Positions 32,152-44,892 of a stretch of 64,000 bases of DNA are shown piece after piece (positions within the stretch are counted from its first letter, which is position 1; each line of letters opens with the position of its first letter). The stretch is from contig JALGAS010000005.1 in the NCBI GenBank assembly GCA_023078685.1, positions 2,976,001-3,040,000 of the forward strand, in the 5' to 3' direction. Source of the DNA: Neopestalotiopsis rosae. Its lineage: Eukaryota; Ascomycota; Sordariomycetes; Amphisphaeriales; Sporocadaceae. The notes under the pieces were generated by a model. It was not told the DNA's origin. It did no database searches and saw nothing but the letters and a program-made list of their open reading frames with translations. The position numbers were made by a program, and so were the translations under genes.

Positions 32152-34417
32152 ATGTCACATCCACAACACCACACGACAGCAGAATGGGATGTACAGAGGG
32201 CTGAGATCCGAAGGCTCTACATAGATGAGGACAAAACTTTGCAAAGTGTCATGGATCTTATGAGCCAAAGGGGCTTCACGGCTACGTAAGAAATTCCTTT
32301 CTCAACTTAAAATTGATAATCGTACTTCGCCCGTCTTTGAAGATAGCGGTTGCGATCAGCACCTTTCTCGGAACTCGCCAATCGCAAGCGAGTCGATGTA
32401 CGAATGTTACATATGCTTCTCTGTACTGTCATTTTGGGGCCGCTTTCTTCGCATATGGAGGATCTCGCGGATGTGCACTGACACCGACTGTCGCGGATCC
32501 TAGGACAAAGATGTACAAGACCCAGCTGAGGCGATGGAAGCTCTTTAAGAACAACCGCGCTGCTGATGTGGCTGCAATCTTACGTTTACAAGGCCGGCGC
32601 AACGCCATTAACAAAGGCAGCAATGTCTTGCGCAATGGTCGCCGTGTCGATACCGAAACTTATCTTCGCCGCAAAGGCCTCAGTATTGATGATCTGCTAC
32701 GCCTAGCGCCAACAGCATCCTCATCAGAGGGCTCTCTACCGCTACACCTACATTGTACGACGCCAACGATGCCGAGACCTCCATCCCCTATGCAAGGAGT
32801 ATTGCTTCTGGGTCTAGCTACTCCGGGGCTGGGAATCAAGGAGGTCGTTGGCAGCTGGGTCCTACGCGAATGCGAGCGGCTCGAGGAACAAATGGGAATG
32901 GCCATGGTGATTGACTCGGGCATCGACTGCGAGTCAACAGTACAGGATAGACCGCTGCTGTCTTACTGCGATAGTACAGCAAGCAAACTCACCGCCGATT
33001 ATTACAGTGCAATATGGTAAGCCTTTCCTTCACTTCTACAAGCTATTTAGGTTCTGAGTTGAGAGGACTCGACGGTGATGGTGCAAGTTTGTGGTGAAAC
33101 GAGAAAAAAGTGAGAAGAAAATACCTGTCTACCTATCCAACTAACGCAAGAATGCAAAACTTCACAGGCTCCTTCAGAAGTCCCAAAACGAGGGCTTTGC
33201 GCTCGCCCATACAGTCTTTGAGCGACTGGAAACTTTGCTACACGATTGCGAAAACCTCTTGTACCCGATCTTGAACCTCCTTATGATCATTCTCGCCTTG
33301 CCGTCCGGTGATGAAACCGCAACTTCTGCGGTGACGGCTGACATCCACCGCCAATTATGGGAATATCTTTCGTCGCATGCGCGCATTCGCTTGGCATCGG
33401 GCCACCCCGTCCATTACGTACTTGGGCAGCTGAGTGAGCTATTCTCGCAGCGGTGCTCTGTTCACGGAACAGGAAGCGATTATGGCGAGGGAAAGTACGA
33501 TCTTTTATACAGCGTTGTGTCGGACACAGTCAATATGCTCGGTAGCAGAAAGGATGAGAGTCCTTCGGGCAGTCAGACCATGTACCATGATCTCGTAACC
33601 CTCTGGTATGGCGAAACACTCCAGTAAGTACACCAATACTCGAGACGTGGCCCCCATCCCACTCCTGAGGGAATAGAAAGAAAGAAGATACAAAAATCAC
33701 GAAAAAGATAGAGAAGACAAGACTGACATCTCTGTTTACCTTTTACTCAGAAGTCACCGGTGTCACCGGCAGCGCGGCTATCAACCGCGATACCATCTAG
33801 CCGACGATCAGAAGTTCGCGATTCTCAATCCCGGCAGAGCGGCCGGCGCGAGCGCCGCGTCATCGTCTTCGTCATCACCACAATGGTTCGGTACCCCGGA
33901 CAGTGTAGACCCGCCGTTCCTGGATCCTAATAGCATGGACCTGGATTTCGACCTCGGCCTCGCTGCCATCAACTCGTACCTCCTGCTCGATATCGGATGG
34001 CAGACTGCGTGGCGCGACCATGCAGTCTACGACGCCTGCGCCGCTCTGCTCCAGGCCAAGGAGTACACGGGCGCGTGGCGCGACGAGACCGATGTCAACT
34101 GCCTGACGGCCATGGCGCTGTACGAGCGGGCGCACTGCGGCGCCGCCAATGACCCATTCCCGTCGACGGCCTCTCCGTTCACATCCGGCGCTCATGAGGT
34201 GGAGCGGCAGAGGCTCCTCCTGGTCAACGCCCAAGTGCTCCTCTCGGAAGCCGTTGCGCTCGACTGGGATCTCAATGGCGCCAGCATTTACAATTTCGAA
34301 GGCTTGCTGCTGCTCCAGGAATGGTGCGTCGACATTGGGGATTGGACGGGTCTCGAGGTTGTCCGGGCCCGGAGCCGGGAGTGCCTCGGCATTCTGTTTG
34401 GCGAATGGGGCTTGTGA
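32152..34417 (+). CDS. Clr5-domain protein, putative regulator
   Basis: Four exons (32152-32285, 32504-33016, 33168-33623, 33751-34417) give 589 residues, with phases agreeing at all three joins. The N-terminus reads TTAEWDVQRAEIRRLYIDED, then TLQSVMDLMSQRGFTAT, and after the intron MYKTQLRRWKLFKNN. This is the Clr5 domain, a helical DNA-binding-like module named after the S. pombe silencing factor and expanded in filamentous fungi. Residues 45-220 are low in conservation. The C-terminal half is helical (FDLGLAAINSYLLLDIGWQT, YDACAALLQAKEYTGAW) and may be TPR-like, which is an inference. No catalytic motif is seen. It follows KMT6 in tandem. Its own targets are unknown. The first intron is long for the window (218 nt), so exon 1 is the least certain part. 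Confidence 0.82.
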
Positions 34418-35352
34418 AGGTACAGGGTTTTCCTTTTCTATCCCTTTCTACTGGACCGACTTGAAATATGTTGCGTGGTGTCCTGAATTACAACGGCGAA
34501 TAACATTGCCCCGGGCGGTGCTATAATTTTTTTTTTTTTTTGCTTTCTGCTTTCTGGGTATCCGAAAGGGATACTTTGTCCTTGGCGGGCGCTGAGATTG
34601 ATTTGCTATTTGCTTCCAGCGGTAACAGGGCCTTTTCACGAATGATACGAAGCGAAATGATTAGAGGTCAACACTGCGGAGGACACTGGAGGAATATATA
34701 TGGGGATAACATTTGTGCGCGAAGATCAAGTATTCCATGATCTCATATAATGATACGGGAAATTTTCGTGTAAGAGCAATGACCTATAGCCTTGATGGCC
34801 GGTTTTTTTCTGATTCTTGATGTTGTCACAAATTTCCACACAAATACAAGTCCAGTTCTAAAGATCGAGGAGGATTTAATTCCTCCATCCGCACTCGGCA
34901 ATATTGCAACACAATTTTGATCTTGTTTTCACTATAGATTGAGCAACTTGGAGGCCCGCGTTATGTGTATCGACAGCATTCTGTTTTCATGCTATGAAAT
35001 GGCCTATATATGGCCCAGATTGACTTCCGAGCACCTTCGACTTGCAAGCTGCCAAAAACAAACATTTGCGAGTGGACAAATAAAATAAATCACAGAGCCC
35101 TGGGATACATTTAAGTTCCAGGCTGCATCGCTGAACGCCCCACCGAAAATAAAAAGAAAACATTGTTCACGTCAGAACAAGTCAGCTTCACACGACGATG
35201 GCTTCAGCATCGGTGTTGCTCCCCCATGCGAGGCCTTCGTGGCCGGATATCTTGCGAGAAAATGCAAAAGGAGAGTCGTGAAATCGTGCCGTTTTTATAC
35301 ATCTATAGTTGCACCCGTGTTTTTCGAATTCCCCGTCTTTGTATGCCTTTTA
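34418..35352. other. Convergent spacer
   Basis: 935 bases between the stops of the Clr5-domain gene and the Golgi membrane protein gene. A T-run lies near 34528-34541. No gene is supported. Confidence 0.5.
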
Positions 35353-36580
35353 TTAATCAATGGTCATCCTGGTGGGGAGGGCTGACTGCTTCACGTCGTT
35401 CATGTGATAGGACGCTTGGTCCTTGTCCAAGTCGCGTCGGGGGCTGCTCAGAAGATGCTGCTTCAGACCGGCGCCGAAGTTCATTGTGCAGACCATGCAG
35501 TTGACAATGGTGATGACGATCAATATAATCGTAATCACTGCAAATGCAGTCATTGACTTCTTGACTGGCGCATAATACGGGCCCTTGACCGGATCGTAAA
35601 TTCGAGACAGCTTAAAGATGAAGTAGGCGAGAGCACCAAGGTAAAGAACCATGACGCAGATCATGCCCCATTTCCATTCTCTTCGGGTAAACCATGCTGC
35701 GCAAAGGAGAATGGCGATGGTGACGGGAATGGCGGCGCACGTCAGACCAAACTCGGCTGTAGTCGATCCACCAGTCGAGCCCTGTGAGCCGTTGGCAACG
35801 ACGACCAGGAATTGGATGGTGAAACCAATGAAGAAGAAGAAATCGAACTTGAGAAGAGCAATATAGATCTGCAAAGTGTGTGAGTGGTTGCTACGTCATA
35901 TAATACTTCTGGGACGAAAGGACCTACCTGGTAGTGGAGGAATCGCTTCTTCATGCGATAATCGGCTCCGATATGCTTGAGAATGTCCCAGGCAAACTCC
36001 TGGTACAACTTCCAGGCGACGAAACTGTAGCAGATGGTACCGACACCGATGACGCAAGGAATAGCAATCAGAATGCCCTGTACATCATTCCACACGGTCA
36101 AGTCGGCTACAGCATTTTGGGTGATCAAGATATTAACGGCCTCGCGGATTTGATCGACCTGGATGGACGTATAAACCATCAAAGCAAGGTTTGCGATACA
36201 AATACCAATGACCTGAATGGTGTTCTTGACCCGAAGCGCATCCCACACAAGGACGAGCTCGTATAGAAATCCGAAAATAAAGAGGGCCAAGAAAGTCGGG
36301 ATCGTCTTCAGTTGCGACTGGACCTTCTCATCACTTTTGTACGGTTGTTGCTCTGTGTCCTTCAAACTGTCGTTGAATTTGGCAAAGACATATCTGAGAT
36401 ATTGGTTAGTCAAATTTGATCTCCCCTTTCAAGTCTCGGGAAACAAAAGCCATACCCTTCGAAAGCTATGCACAAAATAAGCTGGACGACGGCAACGAGA
36501 AAATATGCACGCGACCACTTCTTCTTGAACAGCTCGGCCGTACTCCTGGCCAAGCTGGCCGCTCCTTGTTTGGAAGACAT
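35353..36580 (-). CDS. UPF0658 Golgi apparatus multi-pass membrane protein (5' end uncertain)
   Basis: Exons 36456-36580 (minimal), 35928-36393 and 35353-35868 give 368 residues from the ATG at 36580 (MSSKQGAAS). About eight hydrophobic segments are visible, for example AYFLVAVVQLILCIAF, FLALFIFGFLYELVLVW, FFFFIGFTIQFLVVVA and AFAVITIILIVITIVNCMV. The pattern and the WDILKHIGADYRMKKR loop match the fungal UPF0658 family, whose S. pombe member was localised to the Golgi; its biochemical role is unknown. Upstream of 36580 the frame stays open with protein-like sequence (RRSLLEGDPGFNERQTTYAQ) to about 36738, where an AAG acceptor follows a branch-like CATAACTG. The true start therefore probably lies in an upstream exon. 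Confidence 0.85.
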
Positions 36581-39500
36581 GTGCGGCGGAAACGATTCAA
36601 CGTATTGCGGCTGTCGCGGCGGTGGATAAGCGGCGTTCACCGTGGCAGTGGATTCGGATGAGAACTGGGGATACTGGGCGTAGGTGGTCTGTCGTTCGTT
36701 GAAGCCAGGATCTCCTTCGAGTAGGGACCGGCGCGAGTCTTGTTTGAAAGCCAGGGCGGGCAGTTATGACAACGGACCCCTCGAAAAGTAGAGGAGTCGC
36801 GACGGTGGTGTGGTAGAGAAGAGGCGGTTGGCCGGCCCTTTTTGATGGATGGGCTCTTTTTTGGGGTCCCTGGGGGGAGAGGAGACCAGTTGTTGCGGCG
36901 CCAAATAGTACTGGTTGTTCTTTGCTGGGATGTCTCACTTAAACGGGAGTGGCGCTTATGTCCAGGCGGTCTTGGCAGAGGACCAAGCAATCAATTAAAC
37001 GAACGGGAAGGGCGCGCGTGCTCCGGCTCACCGCAGGGAAAACGGGTTGTTGTGGGGTTGGGAAGTTGAAGGTTCTTTGGTCGACAATAAAATTGGCGAT
37101 GGATGGCGCGAGCAGGTATTGTATAGTAGATCAAGAGAATGGAAAGAAAAGTCTCGGAGCCTATTCAGTGGGAACAAGAAAAAGAGTCAACAACTAGAGT
37201 TCAAATCGGGTTGCATGGTGGACGGGCTGAAACAGGTCTGAGGGAGTTTGATCCGTGACGAGGGTGACGGGCGCAGGCAGGGCAGGACAGGCAGGACAGG
37301 CAGGACAGCCAGCAAACCACACACACACACACCACTAACAGCCAGCGGTAGCCAGCGCCTGGTAATGAAGGTAGGCTTAGGTAGTGTAGCGCAGGGGTTC
37401 AGCACGCACCTTGGCACCTTGCAGAAGGATCGGCTGTTCGTTTCTGGGCTAAGGCGGGCTGATGCTGACTTTTTTCTTTTCTTTTCCTTTTCTGCTTGGC
37501 CTTCCTTCGCTGACGGGGTTCGTGCTGCTTACGGGATGGAGGGGGGAGCTATTGCTGGTTGGGTGATTTTTTGCTCAATTTGGGGGCGCTGTTCTACCTT
37601 TTGAGGTTTAATGTCGTATTTCCGAGTCCTGAACCAACGACCAAAAGAATCACACAACAAAGTTGGTCGTGTCAAAAAGACGTCGTTGTGCAGACAGGCG
37701 AGCGAGCGAGCGATCGAATCGATGGATCCCCCTATGGTGGTCGCATGCCCGTGGTCCGGACTGGCTTGGCTGTGATGCCGAATGATGCAATTGCCGAATC
37801 GATGCGACTTCCCCTCCAATTAGTTATGTAAGGTGTGTGATTGTAATGTGCGTGCGTGTGTGTCTGGTGTGTGTCGGTCGAGTCGCAGTCCTAGCAAGAA
37901 TGCAGGAGTGAATGGGCGAGGATAACAGGGCACTCGGTAATTGGTCCTGCTCAGTACAGAACAGGTTTGAGCAGCCGATTGTAAGGGAAAGGAAAAGTTG
38001 CGAAGTGAAGATCAACGAGTGGATGGCACGGCGGACCCGCGAGGCAGCGCAGATGGGTTTGGTTTTAATACCAAGAATTCAAAAGATCGAGGAGACTCCC
38101 GTCGAGAAAAGAGTGTTCGCTAGAAAGTCCAATGAACGGAGGTTGAATCGATCTGGGCTCTGGAAAAAAAAAAAAAGCCGTGCACTGTCCCATGTGCTTG
38201 CCTGCTTGCTTGGCCTGATTAAACTAATGTAGGAGGGAGATGGGCTGTGCAGTGGGAAGGAAGTGTGCTGCGGACGCCTCGCGAGCAACCTCAGCCGGGG
38301 GAGGGGGGAGAGGGGGAGGGGGGATGGCCTGGGATGGGGCATGAGTCCACGACCCGGGTCCTGACCTCTCCTGTTCTGTTCCCGCCGATGGGGACTCGGG
38401 GGACCCCGTAATCAACTACGAATACAGTGTGAAGAAGATGCCGATGTAACCACAAGCCTCGCCTCAACGGCTGCGCAGCAATAGCACTTTGTAGCACTGC
38501 AAAGGGCTCGCCTGTCGCAAATCTGCCTTACTTACTGGCCATGGTCGACTGGGCAAAGTCGTGAGTCTGCCTCCGTGTTCATACTGTTCTCCTGACAGTT
38601 TCAGCATGGGAGGGCCACTAACTGCTAAGAAATGAACAGCCACGAATTTAGCTGGAGAAGGTGTCCCACTCCACGATACATCCTTGCCCCGATTAACCGG
38701 TCGCTTGGTTTTCTGTTTTGTGGTCTTCTGCTGTACATACGGAGCAGAGTAGACAATTGATTGGATTCTTGAGATAGGATACTACCTCAATGCTAGTACT
38801 ACTTTTGACTCCAACGACGAGTACATTTTGGTGCAGGGCGGACGATTCGCTCGGTATGGACCCTTCATTCATACATATCGTACAAGGTGCACATGCCCAG
38901 AAGAGAAGTGCCAGTTGTTAGACTATGTGTCTTGTCTGCAGCTTCCACTACAAACCCTGGGAATTCGAGATTGAACATGGCATATGTACGTAGTCATTAT
39001 TAGACTGACTTTGAGGAGGAATTTTAGCCTTGCAGGGCAGCCCCAAGATAACATGCAGATGCCTACATTAGTGACTGCCTATGAAAAGCTTCCGAATAGT
39101 ACTCCTTAGTATTCATTCGTATGCTGGCTGGCTGGACCTGTTCTACCTACTCTTACATACTCTGCAAGCCCAGTAATAATGATAATAAATAAACTGGTGG
39201 CACTGGTACATACGGTCAACCCAATCTTATTCAACAACACACGGGTCGTCAGGCGTGTCGTCACACATGGGCCAGACCATTGCTTTTGAGCTCGGCGATC
39301 ATAGTAAGGTCATTCCACAACAACAAGGCTCACTTGATACTCCTTAGTGGGGTTCCTCAGCCTACGATAATTGAATCATGCCAGACCGAACCTTAGAGAG
39401 AGAGGCCAAGTCTTGTTCAGTCTTGGCTTCTTTTCATGCTTCTTTCAATGAATGGTACGAAGTAGTATTCTCCCCTTCATTTCATCTACATAGTATTGGC

Positions 39501-42295
39501 AAGCAATGGGACTCTGGAAATTTTACCTCAAAGCTGTCAAGAGTTTCGTCGTTTCGAACATAGCATGTCACCCAACGTCTGAACCCTGCTCGGCTGGAGT
39601 CCACCCCTTGGCCCATCTAAGAAGAAGCCGACGTTCGAGACGACGGGATACCCCCTGCATCTGACGACGGGTGCGCGCACGCTCGCTCACGAAAAGAGAA
39701 GGAAGGCATGGCAAATACAGCAATGTAATTGACCAACCAGCAGTACTGTACGTATGTACACGGTAGCAGAGAGGCACACTGTACTTTACACCACGAGTAT
39801 AAACTACCGCAGATACTCAGCCACTATAGCGAACAACAAGTCGACTTGATCGAATGCAGGGAACATGGTGGCAGCTCATTGGTGGGCGTGAGAAGCAGCC
39901 AAGAGAATGCAGCATTTACGATAATTCTGGGGATCAATGCTTGTGTAGTCGTTCACAGTACTGTCACTGTCTCGCTATGTAATACATAATAGTCAAGGTA
40001 CATCTTAAGAGTTACAGGATTAGCAATGAGCTCCGCCAGCAAAGGCCAGATACGTCTCCTTTCATCGTCAGCCTGCGCCGGATCCGAATTGCCATTTTTA
40101 AAAGAGGACCATAGTAGCAGCAGCAAAGAAAAAAAAATAAAAAATCGATAGCAAGCAGCGACAATTTCCGGGGAACGGCACTTGGTAGCATTCGTGGGGC
40201 CATTCTTTTTTATGGAGACGCAATACGAAAAAAAAAAGAGAGAAGCCCCGAATGTAAAGCAAGACCAGTGCGCGGAACCTCTTCCCAAAGCCTTCTCGTT
40301 GGTAGGATTGCCGAAGATCCGACGATCTCTTTCCCAAACCATGCCGTCAAGAGGTCAGACAACAGGCAATAGTCTGTAGGCATACGAGCGGCTGCTGCGT
40401 TGCCCCAAATTTAATGTCATCACAGTATCATTATGAGATGCGTGAACTGCATTGAACGACAAGCAAGAGCAGAGGAAAAAGAGGCCGATCTATAAAAACC
40501 TGTCGAGTTCAGTCCATGAACGCAGCCGATTGCCGATTTTTCGAGGAACTTGCCGACAGCTATTTGTTATTTACTAACTCGGCCAGTCAGTCCCTAATAA
40601 GACCAATACTAATGAATCTTATTAGGCATGCGTATTTTGGCATACTGCAGCTAGGGTACAAACAGCAGAACAGGCTCAAGACATACACGCACATCATTGA
40701 CAGACGCTTCCTTCGCAACACGTGCTCCGACCCGGTACTTTTGAATTCTGCCTCAAAAAAAGAATATTGGCTTCAGAATCCTCCGCCGGGAGCACAGATG
40801 TATATGGAGTCATGACTGACTCCGACCTAGACCACAACGCCAGCCATTACGGCATGACCAGTAGTATTCGTTGGATTTTTGTGACCAGCCGGTGGAGTTC
40901 TCTTCTCAATTCCAATTGATGCGTCCAAGGCTGGGTCAAAACCACTAATAAGAGTAACACAGGCTAGGACTGCCCGAGATCTGCACCAGTCAACAGATTC
41001 AGCTTTGTTACTCTCAACCGCCTAAGAAGCGCAGCCTTCGTTATTGGACATTAAACATCGTCTATCTGCAGATACTTGAACTAGTATACACGTGCTGTTT
41101 TACGAGGCGACAACATCAGCAGCTCGATTTGGCAGGAACATGATAGCTCAATCCCAAGACGGCCAGTCTTTATACATCATCTCACATCGTTGAATTATAC
41201 AATTTACTGTATCCGTGACCCAGCTCTCAGCCGGTACGTCCCAGACTACAAGCGCAGCAAAGAAGAACATGTCCGCGTATACAAGCATCAGTGGGCATGG
41301 CATTTTACGAAGGACAGACCAATAGAGGGAACATTACGAAATCAACCTCTAGACGAGAACTAGCATGATTGGGTGCTGTGTACGAAGACCGACTGCAAGG
41401 CACCATCCACCTGACTGGTCGTACGACCAGCCTTCGTGCTGATGCAGCCAACCTGTACACATATCCATGCCTCCAAAGCCCAGAAGATATAAGTTTTCGA
41501 CTATCGAAGAAAACGCCTTGGGACTTCTCCATCTGTGACGAGTAAGGAGGGCCCTGGCTTGGCTTTAGTTCAGAAGCTACATATGATTTTAGGCCATCAA
41601 CTCGTGGCTATTTGACTTTGACTGCGGGCAATGTAGAAATTCCTCTCTCTCTACTCTAGTCGTGCTATCAATAGAGATTCTAGGTAACCACAACGCCTGC
41701 TATCTGTTCAATCCAAATCGACGATTTTGGACATATTGCCTAATTGGTGACCTTTGAGAAAATTGTATTCGAACCAGTTCATCACTGGTCACAACTCTAA
41801 TCCTTTCTTTCGGCTAACCTAGATCTTTCTATTCCTGTTCGTTGCCCACTGCTGCAGATCCAAAAAAGGGCGCCCGCAGAACTAAATTTAGAATTTCCAG
41901 GGCCCCTCCACCAATTCGACCCGCCGCTTAGCACCAACCAGGCGTCGCCAGGGGCCTTCAAAGCTCCAGCCCAAGCAAGAAGGAAAAGAAAAAAACCTTT
42001 TAGAGCCAGCCAAATTGGACCAAGGCCCAAGTCAAGGTGGCCGATCGCGCGCGCGCGGGAGCCGCATGTGGGAAACTTTTGGGGGGTTCAGTTCAGGCGC
42101 GTTTGCGTTTGGGCGGCACTACGTCAATCCACACACTGGGACGCGCCAAACCATCGCATCCTATCGCATATCGCATATCGATCACATCACTTCACGGCGC
42201 CGCGCCTCAACACCAAAAGCCCAGGCCCCCGGCAACAAGATACAAAGAGGGGGAAGAAAGGGCACGCCAATTGTGGACAGCCCTCGCTCGCCATC
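36581..42295. other. Largest gene-poor interval (5.7 kb)
   Basis: Between divergent UPF0658 and PP4R2 genes. The left 2 kb is GC-mixed with simple repeats (minisatellite, CA run, 12-A run at about 38165, G-rich tract at 38295-38325) and may include the leader and first intron of the UPF0658 gene. The middle, 38.7-41.8 kb, is AT-leaning with only short frames, for example 40516-40815, none protein-like. The last 300 bases before 42296 should be the PP4R2 promoter. No tRNA or transposon was recognised. Confidence 0.5.
37281..37333. repeat. Minisatellite and CA microsatellite
   Basis: Three perfect copies of the 9-nt unit GGCAGGACA at 37281-37307, followed after a short gap by a CA dinucleotide run ending at 37333. 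Confidence 0.85.
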
Positions 42296-44165
42296 ATGAT
42301 GGAGATCGACGATGACGATGTGCTGCGCACTGTCGCAGCGGGAGGGTCGATGGATTAGTGAGTTTCCTCTGCCGAATTGATTCACTGATGGGTTGATTGA
42401 TGGTCCGTTGCCGCTGCTTCATCATCTGTGTACTGACCACGTGGGAATAGCTCCATTTGGCCAGCCCTCCTACCAAGGATAGTCTCACGCATCGAAAAGG
42501 TATGATGATGCCTTCGAGTACGCTCGTCTTATCAAACTGACGAACACCATGTACTGACACGACGGCTTGCAGATCGCCCATGAAGAGTTTCCTATACCTA
42601 ATCTACCACCACCGGCACCCATCGTCATCCCCTCCTCGGTGCCTCGCCCCCCTCCATCAGACTCGGACGCAGAGAACTTCCTACCGCCGCTGCCGTCCTC
42701 ACCTACCAATCCACCAAGCACCACGTCCTCGCAGGATACGAACAAGGAGAACACCCCCGTCGTCACGCGAGCTCAACCGCAATTCACGTCCGCTCCGGCT
42801 CCTCATGTCCCGGCGCTGGAGCCTCTACCACCTGGTACTCTCCCGATCCAGATTAAAGATTTGCTCGACGAGATAACACGCACATTGACGGATACTTTCC
42901 CTACGTATCCGCCTCACACAATCCAGCGGCTCGCCGAGCTGGTACTCACGCCCAAGCACCACTACAAGTCACTGCCAACATATTTGCATGCGCTGGATCG
43001 CGTGGTCCACGTCACGTCTGGTCTCAATGTCTACCCGCTTCCGCCAGCGATACCAGACATGTCGACATCAGGCGGTCTCCTCTCCAACGGCGTCTCTGAC
43101 GGCGCCGGCCCCAACCCGTTTGCCACCCCAGGCAGCGACGAGGCCCTCGGCGGCGCTCTTCTCACGCCAATCCCGTGGCTGCAACCGCACGGCCCAGAGA
43201 CAAACGCCCTCTCGCCACCAAACTCGCTGTCGTCTCAAGGGGACTCCTCGACGGGGTCAGATCGCGCAAACGGCGGGAGCGGCGCCCACGACTCGACACC
43301 CAATGAGTCGCCAGAGCTGCGCACGGAGAGCACCGAGACCATTGACGGCCCCAACGGCATGGGCAGCATCGAGACGGTGACGGTCACAGTCAATGGACTG
43401 CCAAACATGGGAACCAGAGGAGTCGGCGTGACACAGGGAGAATTGTTGCGACAGGAACAGCGCGCCGGCGTCGTACCCGTTTCGCAACTGGCGTCGCATC
43501 TCTCCTCCCATCATCACCACGCGGCAGCAGCAGCCGCCGCCGCCGCTGCCCAGCACCGTTCTTCGCAGGCTGCGGCGCCCAGCAGCGCTGCCATGGCGGC
43601 CGAAAATGCCGTCGAGAGCGGCGAAGTGGTCGGTACGGTCCAGGGCGCCGACGAGGACGAGAAGCCTCACGCCCGCGGTCCAGAGGAGATTGGAGCCGAG
43701 GACATGGGACCGCAGCCAGAGGGCGCCAGCAATACCACCTACCACGTCGGCGGCGCGGGCGGCAGCCTGGAGATGCAAGGCATCGACGTCGAGGCCGCGG
43801 TGGGCCGAAAGGCGACCGAATCGCACACCTCTCCCGAGCCCAAGCCCCTGGCGGCCGAGGACAACAAGACCAAGGAGGCAAAGGAAGGAGGAGACGACAA
43901 GATGGAGGGCGTCGTCGAGTCGTCGTCGGCCAGCGTCAGATCCGCCACGCCGAAGCGAGAGGCCGAGGACGAGCTCGAAGGCGAGCGCAAAAAGATTAAA
44001 GAGGACTCTGGCGCTGCGTCTTCAGATGCTCAGGAGCCTGGTAAAGAAGAAGACGAGAAGACAAAGGGCGCCGAGGAGGCCGAGGGTGATGCGGCTCAGA
44101 AAGATGACGACGCAGCAGCCACGAATACTGATGACAAGGAAAAAGAGAGTTTGCCCAAGGACTAG
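42296..44165 (+). CDS. psy4: Protein phosphatase 4 regulatory subunit R2 (PP4R2/Psy4)
   Basis: Three exons (42296-42357, 42451-42499, 42573-44165) give 567 residues. PP4R2 is the core regulatory subunit of PP4, which dephosphorylates gamma-H2A and other DNA-damage targets and acts in the nucleus. The conserved helical core spans about residues 1-160: MDYSIWPALLPRI, then after a Pro-rich linker LPIQIKDLLDEITRTL, PPHTIQRLAELVLTPKHHYK and LPTYLHALDRVVHVTS. The rest is disordered, with a His/Ala run (HHHHAAAAAAAAAA), acidic-basic stretches and a nuclear-signal-like region (KREAEDELEGERKKIKED). The first two coding exons are only 62 and 49 nt but match the family start. It is convergent with RAD50. 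Confidence 0.93.
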
Positions 44166-44892
44166 TGGTCCAAGGCCTTTATTTAATTTACCTGAACTTT
44201 TTCCTTTCATTTCTTCATCTGATTCTGCAAATTTCGTTCCTGCGGGCGTTGACAAGAGGGGGCTCCTCATGATTCGGCTTTTGCTGTAGTGTGTCTTTTC
44301 GTGTTTTGAAAATATTTGCTCCGGCCTCGAGGAGGAAAGAAGGGCGGAGAGAAGACATTTCCAAATAACAGAGCAGGAGCAGTGTGTAGGTGTATGATAC
44401 CAAAGTAAAGAGAAAAGGGCTGCGATGGAAGGGAGAAGGATCAATGCCAATTCTAGCCAGCCCATACCCATAGCCTGAACAGATCGCCAGCTTCATGGCT
44501 TTTGCAAATTTGCAGACATTAAATGAATGCAAAGGTTGGATAAGCAACTTGCAAAGACGTACAATATAATCTCGTGACCTTTACGGTTAGAGTATCACCC
44601 TGCCTGTTTTCTTCAATCATTCAAAGCATCATTTGTTAGGCATGGCTGAAAAGGACTCTGTGATGGATTATGGTGTGCTCTTAAAGGCAAATTGACTATA
44701 TGAGTAGCTAGCTATACGAACATTTCGTGTGTCATTTACGTCAATCCCCATTCCCCCTGTGCTCCATACACCATGCCAAAGAAACCAGAGACTGGGCTGG
44801 CGTTTGCAACCCGTTCTATCATGCAACCCCCTGATGAGAGGCAAACGAAAAATCATGGCCGCCTCTTGGACTGCTCAACAAAAGTTAGACTC
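44166..44892. other. Convergent spacer between PP4R2 and RAD50
   Basis: 727 bases with the two 3' UTRs and no supported gene. Both neighbours act in the response to DNA breaks, but they are convergent, so a shared promoter is excluded. Confidence 0.55.

Noticed and set aside
43257..43881. Minus-strand frames opposite PP4R2
   Set aside because: Shadows of a GC-rich disordered coding region; no start or domain.
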